Source: AP-16 sp046727735
GTDB taxonomy: Bacteria > Pseudomonadota > Alphaproteobacteria > Rhizobiales > Xanthobacteraceae
DNA length: 64,000 nt
NCBI GenBank assembly: GCA_046727735.1
Contig: JBKPDF010000052.1
Span: 1-64,000 of the forward strand
Direction: 5' to 3'
Shown here in pieces: positions 51,915 to 60,530 of this stretch. A model generated the notes under the pieces. That model made no database searches, was not told the origin of the DNA, and saw only the letters and a program-made list of their open reading frames with translations. Position 1 is the stretch's first letter; each line of letters opens with the position of its first letter. A program made the translations under genes and the position numbers.

Positions 51915-53237
51915 TCAGCCGACCAGCTGCTTGGCACCCCGGCGTTCCGGATTGAAGTGCTTGCGCAAGCCGCGCCAGACCTCGACGTAATCGTCCTGTC
52001 GGGCCGGGTGTTCCGCCGCAAAACGGGTGATCCGTTGCGGGAAGCGGGTTTCGAACATGAACGCGAGCGTGCCTTCGAGCTTCACGGGCGCGAGCTCCGC
52101 GGTGCTCGCGTGGTGGAACGCGGTGGCGTCGGGGCCGTGCGGCAGCATGCAATTGTGCAGGCTGATGCCGCCCGGCAGAAAGCCTTCGGGGCGCGCGTCG
52201 TAGACCCCGTACACGAGACCCATGAACTCCGACATGATGTTGCGGTGATACCACGGCGGCCGGAAAGTGTTTTCGGCGACCGACCAGCGCTCGGGGAAAA
52301 TCACGAAATCGACATTGGCGGTGCCGGGCGTCTCCGACGGCGAGGTCATCACGGTGAAGATCGACGGATCGGGATGGTCGAACAGGATGGCGCCGACCGG
52401 AGAGAACCGCCTCAGATCGTATTTGTAAGGCGCGTAATTGCCGTGCCAGGCGACGACGTCGAGGGGAGAGCGCGAGAGCTCGGTGCGGTAGAGCTCGCCG
52501 CCCCATTTCACGAACAGCGCCGAGGTCTGCTCCTTGTCCTCATAGGCGGCGATGGGAGTGAGAAAGTCCCGCGGATTGGCGAGGCAGTTCGCGCCGATCG
52601 GCCCGCGGTTGGGCAACGTGAAGGCGCCGCCGTAGTTCTCGCACACATAGGCGCGGGCCGGTCCGTTGATCAACTCGACCTTGAAGATCATGCCGCGTGG
52701 AATGACGCAGATCTCGCCCGGCTCGATGTCGATGATGCCGAATTCGGTGCGGAAGCGCAGGTTGTTGTGCTGGGCGACGATCAAAAGCTCGCCGTCGGCA
52801 TCGAAGAAAAACTCGTTCGTCATTGCGCGTGTCACCAGCAGCATGTGGCTCGCCATGCCGACTTGGGTGTCGCAATCGCCCGCCGTCGTCACGGTGTGGA
52901 GGCCGGTGACGAAGGTGAGTTCCTCCTCCGGGATCGGAAGGGGATTCCAGCGCTGCTGCCCGATCGGGAGCGTCGTCTCCTCGCGGGTCGGCGCGGTGCG
53001 GATCAGGCGCTTGTCGGTCCGGCTATAGCGGCCGGAGTGCTTGACGCTCGGCCAGATGCGATAGAGCCACGAGCGCTGGTTCTGCTCGCGCGGCGCCGTG
53101 AACGGCGACCCGCTGAGCTGCTCGGCATAGAGCCCGTATTTGACCTTCTGGGGCGAGTTGCGGCCGATCGGCAGCGCGCCCGGAAGCGCCTCGGTCTCGA
53201 AACTATTGCCGAAGCCGGACATGTATTGCGGCGTCAT
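51915..53237 (-). CDS. hmgA: Homogentisate 1,2-dioxygenase
   Basis: A 440-residue enzyme starting MTPQYMSGFGNSFETEALPG. Conserved blocks GRNSPQKVKYGLYAEQLSGS, GMASHMLLVTRAMTNEFF, FVIFPERWSVAENTFRPPWY and SLHNCMLPHGPD are those of HmgA; HRNIMSEFMGL and the His of SLHNCMLPHG carry iron ligands. It opens the ring of homogentisate to maleylacetoacetate in tyrosine, phenylalanine or hydroxyphenylacetate breakdown. AGGAGG precedes ATG 53237. Maleylacetoacetate isomerase and fumarylacetoacetase genes are not next to it. It is divergent from the flavin hydroxylase. Confidence 0.95.
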   Translation of the reverse strand: MTPQYMSGFGNSFETEALPGALPIGRNSPQKVKYGLYAEQLSGSPFTAPREQNQRSWLYRIWPSVKHSGRYSRTDKRLIRTAPTREETTLPIGQQRWNPLPIPEEELTFVTGLHTVTTAGDCDTQVGMASHMLLVTRAMTNEFFFDADGELLIVAQHNNLRFRTEFGIIDIEPGEICVIPRGMIFKVELINGPARAYVCENYGGAFTLPNRGPIGANCLANPRDFLTPIAAYEDKEQTSALFVKWGGELYRTELSRSPLDVVAWHGNYAPYKYDLRRFSPVGAILFDHPDPSIFTVMTSPSETPGTANVDFVIFPERWSVAENTFRPPWYHRNIMSEFMGLVYGVYDARPEGFLPGGISLHNCMLPHGPDATAFHHASTAELAPVKLEGTLAFMFETRFPQRITRFAAEHPARQDDYVEVWRGLRKHFNPERRGAKQLVG

Positions 53238-53453
53238 GGGGCCTCCTGGGCATCCCCGCCCGCCTGCTGCGCTCAACCTAGTGCCATGAACGAGTTGCAC
53301 CAAGTGCCTTACCGGCCCGGGCGCACGGGCGAATACGGCGGGTTCAAGAGCTGGGTGCTATCATACTCGCCCAGTCACCGGGCTCCAGAGCGCTGCAATT
53401 CCGGCGCCGCACCCGTAGACTAGCCCGCGCTTGAACCGATCCGCCGCCGAACA

Positions 53454-55106
53454 ATGGCCAGTTACCAGTATCAGCACTTTCCATACGTGGAGCCGCCGGA
53501 GCTTCGAGGCGCAGCGGCGAAGCGCCGGCCCGTGATCGTCGTGGGAGCGGGGCCGGTCGGGCTCACCGCCGCGATCGATCTCGCGCTGCACGACGTTCCG
53601 GTGCTGCTGCTCGACGAGAGCGACGTGGTCTCGGTCGGCAGCCGCGCGATCTGTTGGGCCAAGCGCACGCTGGAAATCTGGGACCGGCTCGGGGTGGCGG
53701 CGCGGATGCTCGCTAAAGGCGTCACCTGGAACCTCGGCCGGGTCTACCACCGCGACCAGGAGCTTTACAGCTTCAATCTGGCTCCCGAGGGCGGCCACAA
53801 GATGCCGGCCTTCATCAACCTGCAGCAATATTACGTCGAGGAGTTTCTGGTCGGGCGGGCGAGCGAGCTCGCGGACTCCATCGAGCTGCGGTGGAAACAC
53901 CGGGTCACGGGAATCTCGGCGCTCGACAATGGCATCGAGCTCGAGATCGAGACCCCGGGCGGCGCCTACCGGCTCGAGGCCGATTGGCTGATTGCCGCGG
54001 ACGGCGGACGCAGCTCGGTCCGCGGCATGCTCGGCCTGCCGTTCGAGGGCGAGGCCTTCGAGGAGCGCTTCCTGATCGCCGACGTGAAGATGCAGGCGGA
54101 TTTCCCCAATGAGCGCTGGTTTTGGTTCGAGCCTGCGTTCCATCGGGGCGAAAGCGCGCTGCTGCACCGTCAGCCTGACAATATTTTCCGCATGGATTTC
54201 CAGCTCGGGCCGAACGCGGACCCGGACCTCGAGCGGCAGCCGGAGCGGGTGCTGCCGAGAATCCGCGCTGCGGTCGGCGACACTCCTTTCGAGCTCGAAT
54301 GGAGCTCGGTCTATGCATTCCGCTGCGCGCGGCTAGAACGCTTCGTGCACGGCCGCGTGATCTTCATGGGCGACAGCGCACATCTCGTCAGCCCGTTCGG
54401 CGCGCGCGGCGGTAACGGCGGCATCCAGGACGCGGACAATCTCTGCTGGAAGCTCGCCGCCGTGGTGAGACGGACCGCGCCCGCCGCCCTCCTCGAGTCC
54501 TACGACGAGGAGCGCGGACGCGGCGCGGACGAGAACATCCTCAACTCCCGGCGCACGACCAATTTCATGACGCCGAAATCCCCGGCCGAGCGGCTGTTCC
54601 GGGACAGCATCCTGGCGCTCGCGCGCGAGTTCCCGTTCGCGCGCGGTCTCGTCAATGCCGGCCGGCTGTCGAAGCCGTGCGGCCTCCAAGGCCTCAGCCT
54701 GCAGAGCGAGGACGCGGGCGAGCCCGGCGGAGCCATGGTGCCCGGTGCGCCGTGCGCGGACGCGCCGATCCTCGACCCGAGCGGCCGGACCGGATGGCTG
54801 CTGGAACATCTCGGCGGCGAATTCACCCTGCTGGCGCTGGCTGAGGGGCCTGCCGACGTTCCCGACCGCGGCACGCTCGATCGATTCGCGCCTACGCCGA
54901 AACTGTGCATCGTGAGCCGCAACGGCACCGGCGGCTCGCGAAGCGGAGCGCTGCACGATCGCGACGGGCTCGTGCACGCTCGTTACGGCGGGCCCGGCGC
55001 CGTCTATCTCATCCGTCCCGACCAGCACGTCGCGGCACGCTTTCGCGCCTTCGACGCGCCGGAAATCGGCCGGGCGCTCGCCCGCGCATGCGGAAACGGC
55101 GCATGA
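53454..55106 (+). CDS. Class A flavin hydroxylase, possibly 3-hydroxyphenylacetate 6-hydroxylase (MhaA-like)
   Basis: A 550-residue aromatic hydroxylase. VVGAGPVGLTAAIDLALHD is the FAD motif, WLIAADGGRSSVRGMLGLPF the DG motif, and FMGDSAHLVSPFGARGGNGG the GD motif. The thioredoxin-like C-terminal region is present. It uses NAD(P)H, FAD and O2 to hydroxylate a phenolic acid. Its divergent neighbour hmgA and the coupled small protein recall MhaAB of Pseudomonas putida, which makes homogentisate from 3-hydroxyphenylacetate. This role is inferred; MhpA-like activity is the alternative. Confidence 0.85.
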   Translation: MASYQYQHFPYVEPPELRGAAAKRRPVIVVGAGPVGLTAAIDLALHDVPVLLLDESDVVSVGSRAICWAKRTLEIWDRLGVAARMLAKGVTWNLGRVYHRDQELYSFNLAPEGGHKMPAFINLQQYYVEEFLVGRASELADSIELRWKHRVTGISALDNGIELEIETPGGAYRLEADWLIAADGGRSSVRGMLGLPFEGEAFEERFLIADVKMQADFPNERWFWFEPAFHRGESALLHRQPDNIFRMDFQLGPNADPDLERQPERVLPRIRAAVGDTPFELEWSSVYAFRCARLERFVHGRVIFMGDSAHLVSPFGARGGNGGIQDADNLCWKLAAVVRRTAPAALLESYDEERGRGADENILNSRRTTNFMTPKSPAERLFRDSILALAREFPFARGLVNAGRLSKPCGLQGLSLQSEDAGEPGGAMVPGAPCADAPILDPSGRTGWLLEHLGGEFTLLALAEGPADVPDRGTLDRFAPTPKLCIVSRNGTGGSRSGALHDRDGLVHARYGGPGAVYLIRPDQHVAARFRAFDAPEIGRALARACGNGA

Positions 55107-55336
55107 CCTCCTCCGAAGAACTGCGCCGCCAGGACGGTCTTGCCGGAACAGCCGACGATTTTTACGAGGCGCTGCTTGCCGCCCACGAGGGTCTCGACGA
55201 CCAGGAAAGCGCAGCACTCAATGCCCGCCTCGTGCTGCTGCTCGCCAATCACGTCGGCAGCCTGCCGGTGCTGCGCGAAGCACTCGCGCTGGCACGCGCC
55301 AGCCTCGGCGCCGGCCGGAAAGTCCGCGACAAATAG
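55103..55336 (+). CDS. DUF2783 small protein, possible hydroxylase coupling partner (MhaB-like)
   Basis: A 77-residue helical protein (DDFYEALLAAHEGLDDQESA, then NARLVLLLANHVGSLP) of the DUF2783 type. Its ATG overlaps the hydroxylase stop (ATGA). DUF2783 genes often follow such flavin hydroxylases, and P. putida MhaB is a similarly small coupling protein. Whether this is an MhaB homologue has not been checked. Confidence 0.78.
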   Translation: MTSSEELRRQDGLAGTADDFYEALLAAHEGLDDQESAALNARLVLLLANHVGSLPVLREALALARASLGAGRKVRDK

Positions 55337-55598
55337 GGCCGCCCGCCGCCTCGGCTCGGCGTCCGCGAATTGTTTGACTTAGGGCAAAGCGCCGGCGCAA
55401 CTTCGGCGCAATCGATCCGCATCGGCGTTCGATTGCGCGGCGGCGGCACGCGGACAGAATCGCCATCGAGCGCGCGTTCTTCCATTGCGGGAAATGCATC
55501 GTGCGCTCGAAATTGTGGGATAAGGATCGTCTCGCAGAGCCGGTGCGCACCAGCGGCTGGTTGCACAAGCTCGCGTACAAACCCGCGAGCGTTTGAGC
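55337..55598. other. Convergent intergenic region without a supported gene
   Basis: This 262-bp region lies between the DUF2783 gene and the cupin gene. Short frames exist on both strands, for example a reverse-strand reading rich in Arg and Pro, but none has a ribosome binding site or family signature. No T-rich terminator is seen. Confidence 0.4.
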
Positions 55599-56006
55599 TC
55601 AGGCGGAAACCGCCGCGGAATATTGCTCGTCCGTTACCGGCTCGAGCCAGGTGACGTGCACGCCGTCGCGGTGCTCCTGGAAAGCGATGTGCACCATGCC
55701 GGTCGATGGGGCGGCGCCGTGCCAATGCTTCTCGCCCGGCGGGATCCACACGGTGTCGCCGCCGCGAATCTCGCGCACCGGACCACCCCAGGCCTGAACG
55801 CGCCCCACTCCGGAGACGACGTGCAGCGTCTGGCCGAGCGGATGGGTGTGCCACGCGGTCCGCGCGCGCGGCTCGAAGCTCACGCGCGTCGCCCGGATCC
55901 GCGCCGGAGCCGGCGCGTCGACGATCGGGTCCTGCCAGACGGTTCCGGTGAACGAATCGGCCGCGCCGCGGCGCGTGGCAACCGATCCCGATTTGGTGAC
56001 GTCCAT
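55599..56006 (-). CDS. Cupin domain protein (mandelonitrile-lyase/quercetinase-like)
   Basis: A 135-residue small cupin with AWHTHPLGQTLHVVSGVGRV (first motif: His, His, Gln, His) and DTVWIPPGEKHWHGAAPST (second motif). It resembles the small cupins annotated beside carboxymuconolactone decarboxylases or as (R)-mandelonitrile lyase-like. Metal and substrate are not known. It is divergent from the RidA-like gene. Confidence 0.85.
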   Translation of the reverse strand: MDVTKSGSVATRRGAADSFTGTVWQDPIVDAPAPARIRATRVSFEPRARTAWHTHPLGQTLHVVSGVGRVQAWGGPVREIRGGDTVWIPPGEKHWHGAAPSTGMVHIAFQEHRDGVHVTWLEPVTDEQYSAAVSA

Positions 56007-56189
56007 GACCGGCTCTCTGTTCGAAGCAGCGCAAGCACGATGAACCTTGCATACCGGATCGGCGGCCACAAGCAGACGCGGCCAACCGGGTCCGGCGCGC
56101 GGGCCATGGACGCTCGCCGTCCCTCGACATCGTCTGGCGAAGCCCGCAAGCTGTGGCGGTCCGATGATCATTGGGAAAGGCAACCGCAC

Positions 56190-56603
56190 ATGACCGCCGA
56201 CATCCGGATTTACAATCTCCCGGAAAAGCTCGGGACGCCGCTCGGGCAATATTCCCAGGTGACCCGCGTCAAGGCCGGCGAGTTTCTGTTCATCGCCGGG
56301 ATGGTCGGCATCGACGCGAGCGGGAAGCTCGTCGGCGATGGGGATTTTTTCGCGCAAGCCAAGCAGACCTTCGACAACATCCATGCCGCGCTGCGCTCCG
56401 CCGCCGCCGATTGGAGCAATGTGGTCGAGTTCACCACCTACCTGGTGCATTCCCAGGACATCGCCAAATTCATGGAATTCCGCCGCCGCGAATATCCGGC
56501 CATGTTCAAGAACGGCGCCTATCCGCCGAACACGCTGTTGATCGTCGACCGGCTGGTGCGGGAGGCGTTTCTCATCGAGGTGCAGACGATCGCCGCCATC
56601 TAG
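56190..56603 (+). CDS. RidA/YjgF-family protein
   Basis: A 137-residue RidA-like protein with FLFIAGMVGIDASGKLVGDG, QAKQTFDNIHAALRSA, VVEFTTYLVHSQDIAKFM and NTLLIVDRLVREAFLIEVQT. The Arg of the classic NRV segment is present in DRLVREAF, near the canonical place. It probably deaminates an enamine or imine. AAAGG precedes the ATG. It is followed by the MaoC-like gene after 15 bp. Confidence 0.9.
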   Translation: MTADIRIYNLPEKLGTPLGQYSQVTRVKAGEFLFIAGMVGIDASGKLVGDGDFFAQAKQTFDNIHAALRSAAADWSNVVEFTTYLVHSQDIAKFMEFRRREYPAMFKNGAYPPNTLLIVDRLVREAFLIEVQTIAAI

Positions 56604-56618
56604 AACGGAACAGGTCCC

Positions 56619-57425
56619 TTGGCCGAAACCGGCATTGCGCCCCATCGCGTGATCGCCCGCAACATCGCGGTCGCCTCGGAAAACAAGATCCACGACGATG
56701 CGGTGGCGCGGCGGTTCGGCTTTGCGGGCGGTCTCGTCCCCGGGATCGAAATCTACGCCTATATGACGCACCTGCCGGTCGCGCGCTGGGGACTTGCCTG
56801 GCTCGAGCGCGGCAGCGCGGAATGCCGGCTCCTCACGCCGGTCTACGACGGCGAGCACGCCACCGTGACCGGCAAGATCGAGGACGGCCGGCTCGACATC
56901 GCGGTCGAAAGCAAAGGCGGACTCTGCGCAACCGGGCGCGCCGGTTTGCCCGATGCCGCTCCCGTGCAGCCGAACACCGATAATTGGCCATGGAGCTCCC
57001 CGCCCACGACCCGCCCGGCAGCGGACGAACAGACGCTCGCGCCCGGCACGCAGTTCGGCACCGCTCCGTTCCTACTCAGCGCGGAATTTTCCGCGCGTTA
57101 TCTCGCCGACGTGGGCGAGACCCACAGCATGTATGCGACCGAGGGGCTTTGCCATCCGGGCATTCTGTTGCGTCTGTGCAATTGGGCGCTGACGCAGAAC
57201 GTCGTGCTCGGACCCTGGATCCACGCCGGCAGCAAGGTGCAGAATTTCGCAGCGGCCCGGGTCGGCGCGGAACTCCGGACGAGCGCCACCGTAAGGGCCA
57301 ATTACGAACACAAAGGCCATCGCTTCGTCGATCTCGATGTCCTGGTCTTCGCCGACACGCAGCCGATTGCGCGCGTCGAGCACACGGCAATCTGGCGGCC
57401 GCGACAGATAGCTCAGACAGCCTGA
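56619..57425 (+). CDS. MaoC-like/hotdog-fold dehydratase
   Basis: A 268-residue protein starting at TTG 56619. FGFAGGLVPGIEIYAYMTHL is the conserved start of MaoC-type hydratase (hotdog) domains, and HRFVDLDVLVFADTQPIARV the end. It likely hydrates or dehydrates an acyl-type compound, though the catalytic Asp-His pair is not plain. Its 3' end overlaps the convergent dehydrogenase gene by 13 bp. Confidence 0.75.
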   Translation: MAETGIAPHRVIARNIAVASENKIHDDAVARRFGFAGGLVPGIEIYAYMTHLPVARWGLAWLERGSAECRLLTPVYDGEHATVTGKIEDGRLDIAVESKGGLCATGRAGLPDAAPVQPNTDNWPWSSPPTTRPAADEQTLAPGTQFGTAPFLLSAEFSARYLADVGETHSMYATEGLCHPGILLRLCNWALTQNVVLGPWIHAGSKVQNFAAARVGAELRTSATVRANYEHKGHRFVDLDVLVFADTQPIARVEHTAIWRPRQIAQTA

Positions 57426-58393
57426 TTCTTCAGCTCGCGCTCCCCGCGCCAGAGGCGCCCGAGATTCTCCAGCAGCAGATCGATGACATTGTCCTCGTAA
57501 CGGCGCGTCTCTCCGGCGGTGTGCGGCGTGATCAGGACGTTGGGCAAGGCCCACAACGGCGAGCTTTCCGGCAGTGGCTCCTCCCAAAAGCAATCGAGCG
57601 CCGCGCCGGCAATGCGCCCGTGCTGCAGCGCATCGATCAGCGCCGGCTCGTTGATCACCCGGCCGCGCGCGACATTGATAAGGAACGCCGTGGGCTTCAT
57701 CGCCTGAAATGCGGCAGCTCCGAACAGAAGTTCGGTATTCGGCGTCAGCGGGCAGGTGAGCGCCACGAAATCCGCGTGCGGCACGAGCTCGAGCAGGCGA
57801 TCCTGCGCGAGGACGAGGTCGGCCGCCTCCGCTGCTACGGCGGCATTACGCTTCGTCGCGACGACGCGGATGCCGAAACCGCGGGCGAGCGCCGCGAGCC
57901 GCGAGCCGATGCGGCCGAGCCCGACGATCAGCAGGGTCTTGCCGGAAAGCTCGTCTTCCCGCTGCGCCGGATCGGAGATCATGCCGCGCCAACGGCGGCG
58001 AGCCTGGTTGTCGCGGGACTGCGGCAATTGCCGCGCCAGCGCCAGCATCAGCGCGATCGCGTGCTCCGCCACCGCGCGCTCGTTCGCGCCCTGGGCGCTC
58101 GCGAGGCGAATCCCGCGCTCGCGCAATGCGTCGCGGGCATACTGGTCGGTGCCGGCGCTGATCGATTGGATAAAGCGCAGCTTCGCGGCGTTCTCGATGA
58201 GCTCGTTGCGCCACAGGCCCGAGATGACGAGCACGTCGGCATCGCCGATTCGCGCCTGCAGCTCCTCGTAGCTGCGCAGCTCGAAACAGCGGATGCCGGT
58301 CCGGCGCCGCGCGAAGCGCTCGCCGAGCCGGTATGCGACATGGGCGAAACAGATCGTGAGATGCTCGCGATCGGGCAGCGCGGATGAAGCCAT
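57413..58393 (-). CDS. D-isomer specific 2-hydroxyacid dehydrogenase
   Basis: A 326-residue NAD-dependent dehydrogenase. The Rossmann motif is IVGLGRIGSRLAALARGFG, and FLINVARGRVINEPALIDAL with ITPHTAGETRRYEDNV carry the catalytic Arg and His. The substrate (glyoxylate, hydroxypyruvate or other 2-oxoacid) is unknown. It is convergent with the MaoC-like gene. Confidence 0.92.
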   Translation of the reverse strand: MASSALPDREHLTICFAHVAYRLGERFARRRTGIRCFELRSYEELQARIGDADVLVISGLWRNELIENAAKLRFIQSISAGTDQYARDALRERGIRLASAQGANERAVAEHAIALMLALARQLPQSRDNQARRRWRGMISDPAQREDELSGKTLLIVGLGRIGSRLAALARGFGIRVVATKRNAAVAAEAADLVLAQDRLLELVPHADFVALTCPLTPNTELLFGAAAFQAMKPTAFLINVARGRVINEPALIDALQHGRIAGAALDCFWEEPLPESSPLWALPNVLITPHTAGETRRYEDNVIDLLLENLGRLWRGERELKNQAV

Positions 58394-58599
58394 GGCCCAG
58401 CATCCCGGCGGAGCGGAGCAAATGCAATCCGGCAGACCCGGCCGGGGCGCATCGCGTCATCCGGGTCGCAATGCCGCACGGCCATCCCGTGCGGCTGCGA
58501 CTTGTGCTAGGCGGCCCGGATCGAAGATGATGCTGGCAAACATTCCGGTTCCGTCGCATTGCCGGACGAGCCCAAGCAAGAACCGCCCGGGAGGAAGCC

Positions 58600-59616
58600 T
58601 TGAACCCATTCCGTGTGCGCGCGTGTTGGCGCCCGGCGTTGCTGGCCGTTGGGTTGCTCGCGGCCGGATCTGCCGCCAATGCCCAGAGCGTGACCGTGCG
58701 GCTCGCCAAGCAATTTGGTATTTCCTATATGCCGCTGACGATCATGGAGCAGAAGCATCTGCTCGAAGCCCAGGGGAAGGCACTCGGCCTGGAGATCAAG
58801 ACCGAATGGGTGCAGTTCACCAGCGGCACGCCTATGAACGAGGCGCTCGTCTCCGGGAACCTGGATTTCGCGTCCGGCGGGGTCGGCCCGCTGCTCACCA
58901 TCTGGGGCAAGACCCGCGAGAACCTCGGCGTGAAAGCCGTCGCCGCGCTCAACTCGATGCCGCTCTATCTCAACAGCATCAATCCGGCGGTGAAGACCAT
59001 CAAGGATTTCGCCGAGAAGGACCGCATCGGACTGCCGGCGGTGCGGGTGTCGATCCAGGCCATCACCTTGCAGATGGCGGCCGAGCAGGCGTTCGGCCCG
59101 GGACAGGGCGGCAAATTGGACCACCTGACCGTCTCGCTCGGCCATCCGGACGCGATGGCGCAGATGATGAGCGGCAGGTCGGAGATCACCGCGCATTTCG
59201 GCTCGGCGCCGTTCATGTACCAGGAGCTCGAGGACGGGCGCGTGCACAAGGTGCTCGACAGCTATGAGGTGCTGGGCGGCCCGCACACCTTCAACCTGAT
59301 GTGGACGACGACCCGGTTTCACGACCAGAACCGCAAGGTGATCGCGGCTCTCGTCGCGGCGCTCGACGAAGCGATGAAGCAGATCGCGGCGGATCCCGCG
59401 GGTTGCGCGGCGCTGTGGGTCAAGGCCGAGAACTCCAAGCTCGCGGCCGCCGAGATCGAGAAGATGATCCGGCTGCCCGAGAACGAATGGACGCTGGTCC
59501 CCAAGAAGATCATGCCCTATGCGGATTACATGGGCCGCGCCGGCATGATTCCCGCCAAGCCCAAATCCTGGCAGGACCCGTTCTTCGAGGAGGCTCACAA
59601 GCTTCCGGGCAGCTGA
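58600..59616 (+). CDS. Nitrate/sulfonate/taurine-type ABC transporter binding protein (system B)
   Basis: A 338-residue exported binding protein. Start TTG 58600 has a very good ribosome site (GGGAGGAAG). The signal peptide is CWRPALLAVGLLAAGSAANA, cut before QSVTV. FGISYMPLTIMEQKHLLEAQ and SGTPMNEALVSGNLDFASGG match SsuA/NMT1-like proteins. First gene of binding protein, ATPase, permease. The ligand is unknown. Confidence 0.92.
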   Translation: MNPFRVRACWRPALLAVGLLAAGSAANAQSVTVRLAKQFGISYMPLTIMEQKHLLEAQGKALGLEIKTEWVQFTSGTPMNEALVSGNLDFASGGVGPLLTIWGKTRENLGVKAVAALNSMPLYLNSINPAVKTIKDFAEKDRIGLPAVRVSIQAITLQMAAEQAFGPGQGGKLDHLTVSLGHPDAMAQMMSGRSEITAHFGSAPFMYQELEDGRVHKVLDSYEVLGGPHTFNLMWTTTRFHDQNRKVIAALVAALDEAMKQIAADPAGCAALWVKAENSKLAAAEIEKMIRLPENEWTLVPKKIMPYADYMGRAGMIPAKPKSWQDPFFEEAHKLPGS

Positions 59617-59627
59617 ATTTCACGACC

Positions 59628-60467
59628 ATGCGCCTGCTCGAAGTCGAAGGGGTCACGCTGCAGTACAAAACGCCGCGGCATCTCGTGACCGCGACCTACA
59701 AGGTCGACTTCACGGTCGAGGAGCGCGACCGCTACGTCATCCTCGGGCCGTCGGGCTGCGGGAAATCCACGCTGCTCAAGGCGGTCGGCGGGTTCATGCG
59801 GCCGGTCGAGGGCGCGATCCGCATCCGCGGCAGCGAAGTCACCGAGCCCGGCCCGGATCGCATGATGGTGTTCCAGGAATTCGAGCAGCTGATGCCGTGG
59901 AAGACCGTGCTCGACAATGTGCTGTTCCCGATGCGCGTGACCGGAAAATTCCCGCGCGCGGAGGCGCTCGATCGTGCCGGGGCGGTGATCGAAAAGGTGC
60001 GGCTCACGAAATTCCGCGACATCTATCCGCACATGCTCTCCGGCGGCATGAAGATGCGGGTCGCGATCGCCCGCGCCATGGTGCTCGAGCCCGACATCCT
60101 GCTGATGGACGAGCCGTTCGCCGCGCTCGACGCGCTCACCCGGCGCGCCATGCAGCAGGAACTGCTGGCGCTGTGTCGGCAATTGCGTCTGACCGTGCTG
60201 TTCGTCACGCACTCGATCGAGGAGGCGATGCTGGTCGGCTCGCGCATCCTGGTGCTCACGCCGCATCCTGGCCGGGTTCGCGCCGAGCTCGACGCCGACG
60301 GCTTCGGCTTCGACACCCTGGATCGGGTGGAGTTCGGCGCGATGTCGAAACGCATCCACGGCCTGCTGTTCGAGCCCGCATCGCTGGCTACACCTCTCCC
60401 CGCCCGCGGGGAGAGAGCCTGCCCCGGACCTGATCCGGGGTCGACCGAGCGAAGCGAGGTCGGGTGA
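59628..60467 (+). CDS. SsuB-type ABC transporter ATP-binding protein (system B), repeat-extended C-terminus
   Basis: A 279-residue ATPase with Walker A GPSGCGKST, signature MLSGGMKMRVAIARAM, Walker B ILLMDEPFAALD and Q-loop FQEFEQLMPWKTV. The last 26 or so residues (PLPARGERACPGPDPGST and on) are encoded by the palindromic repeat at 60391-60465 and match no ATPase domain. The stop overlaps a GTG of the permease frame (GTGA). Confidence 0.92.
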   Translation: MRLLEVEGVTLQYKTPRHLVTATYKVDFTVEERDRYVILGPSGCGKSTLLKAVGGFMRPVEGAIRIRGSEVTEPGPDRMMVFQEFEQLMPWKTVLDNVLFPMRVTGKFPRAEALDRAGAVIEKVRLTKFRDIYPHMLSGGMKMRVAIARAMVLEPDILLMDEPFAALDALTRRAMQQELLALCRQLRLTVLFVTHSIEEAMLVGSRILVLTPHPGRVRAELDADGFGFDTLDRVEFGAMSKRIHGLLFEPASLATPLPARGERACPGPDPGSTERSEVG

Positions 60468-60530
60468 GGGGCTTGACCATGCAAACCGACGCCCCTCACC
60501 CGATCCCTCTCCCCGCAAGCGGGGAGAGGG
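60391..60530. repeat. Palindromic repeat pair built into the ATPase/permease junction
   Basis: Hairpin dyads CTCTCCCC-GCCCGC-GGGGAGAG (60394-60415), CCCCGGA-CCTGA-TCCGGGG (60422-60440) and CCCTCTCCCC-GCAAGC-GGGGAGAGGG (60505-60530) are seen, plus GTGAGGGGC facing GCCCCTCAC. The element is the same as at 23709-23868. It is translated as the end of the ATPase and the start of the permease. Confidence 0.75.
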
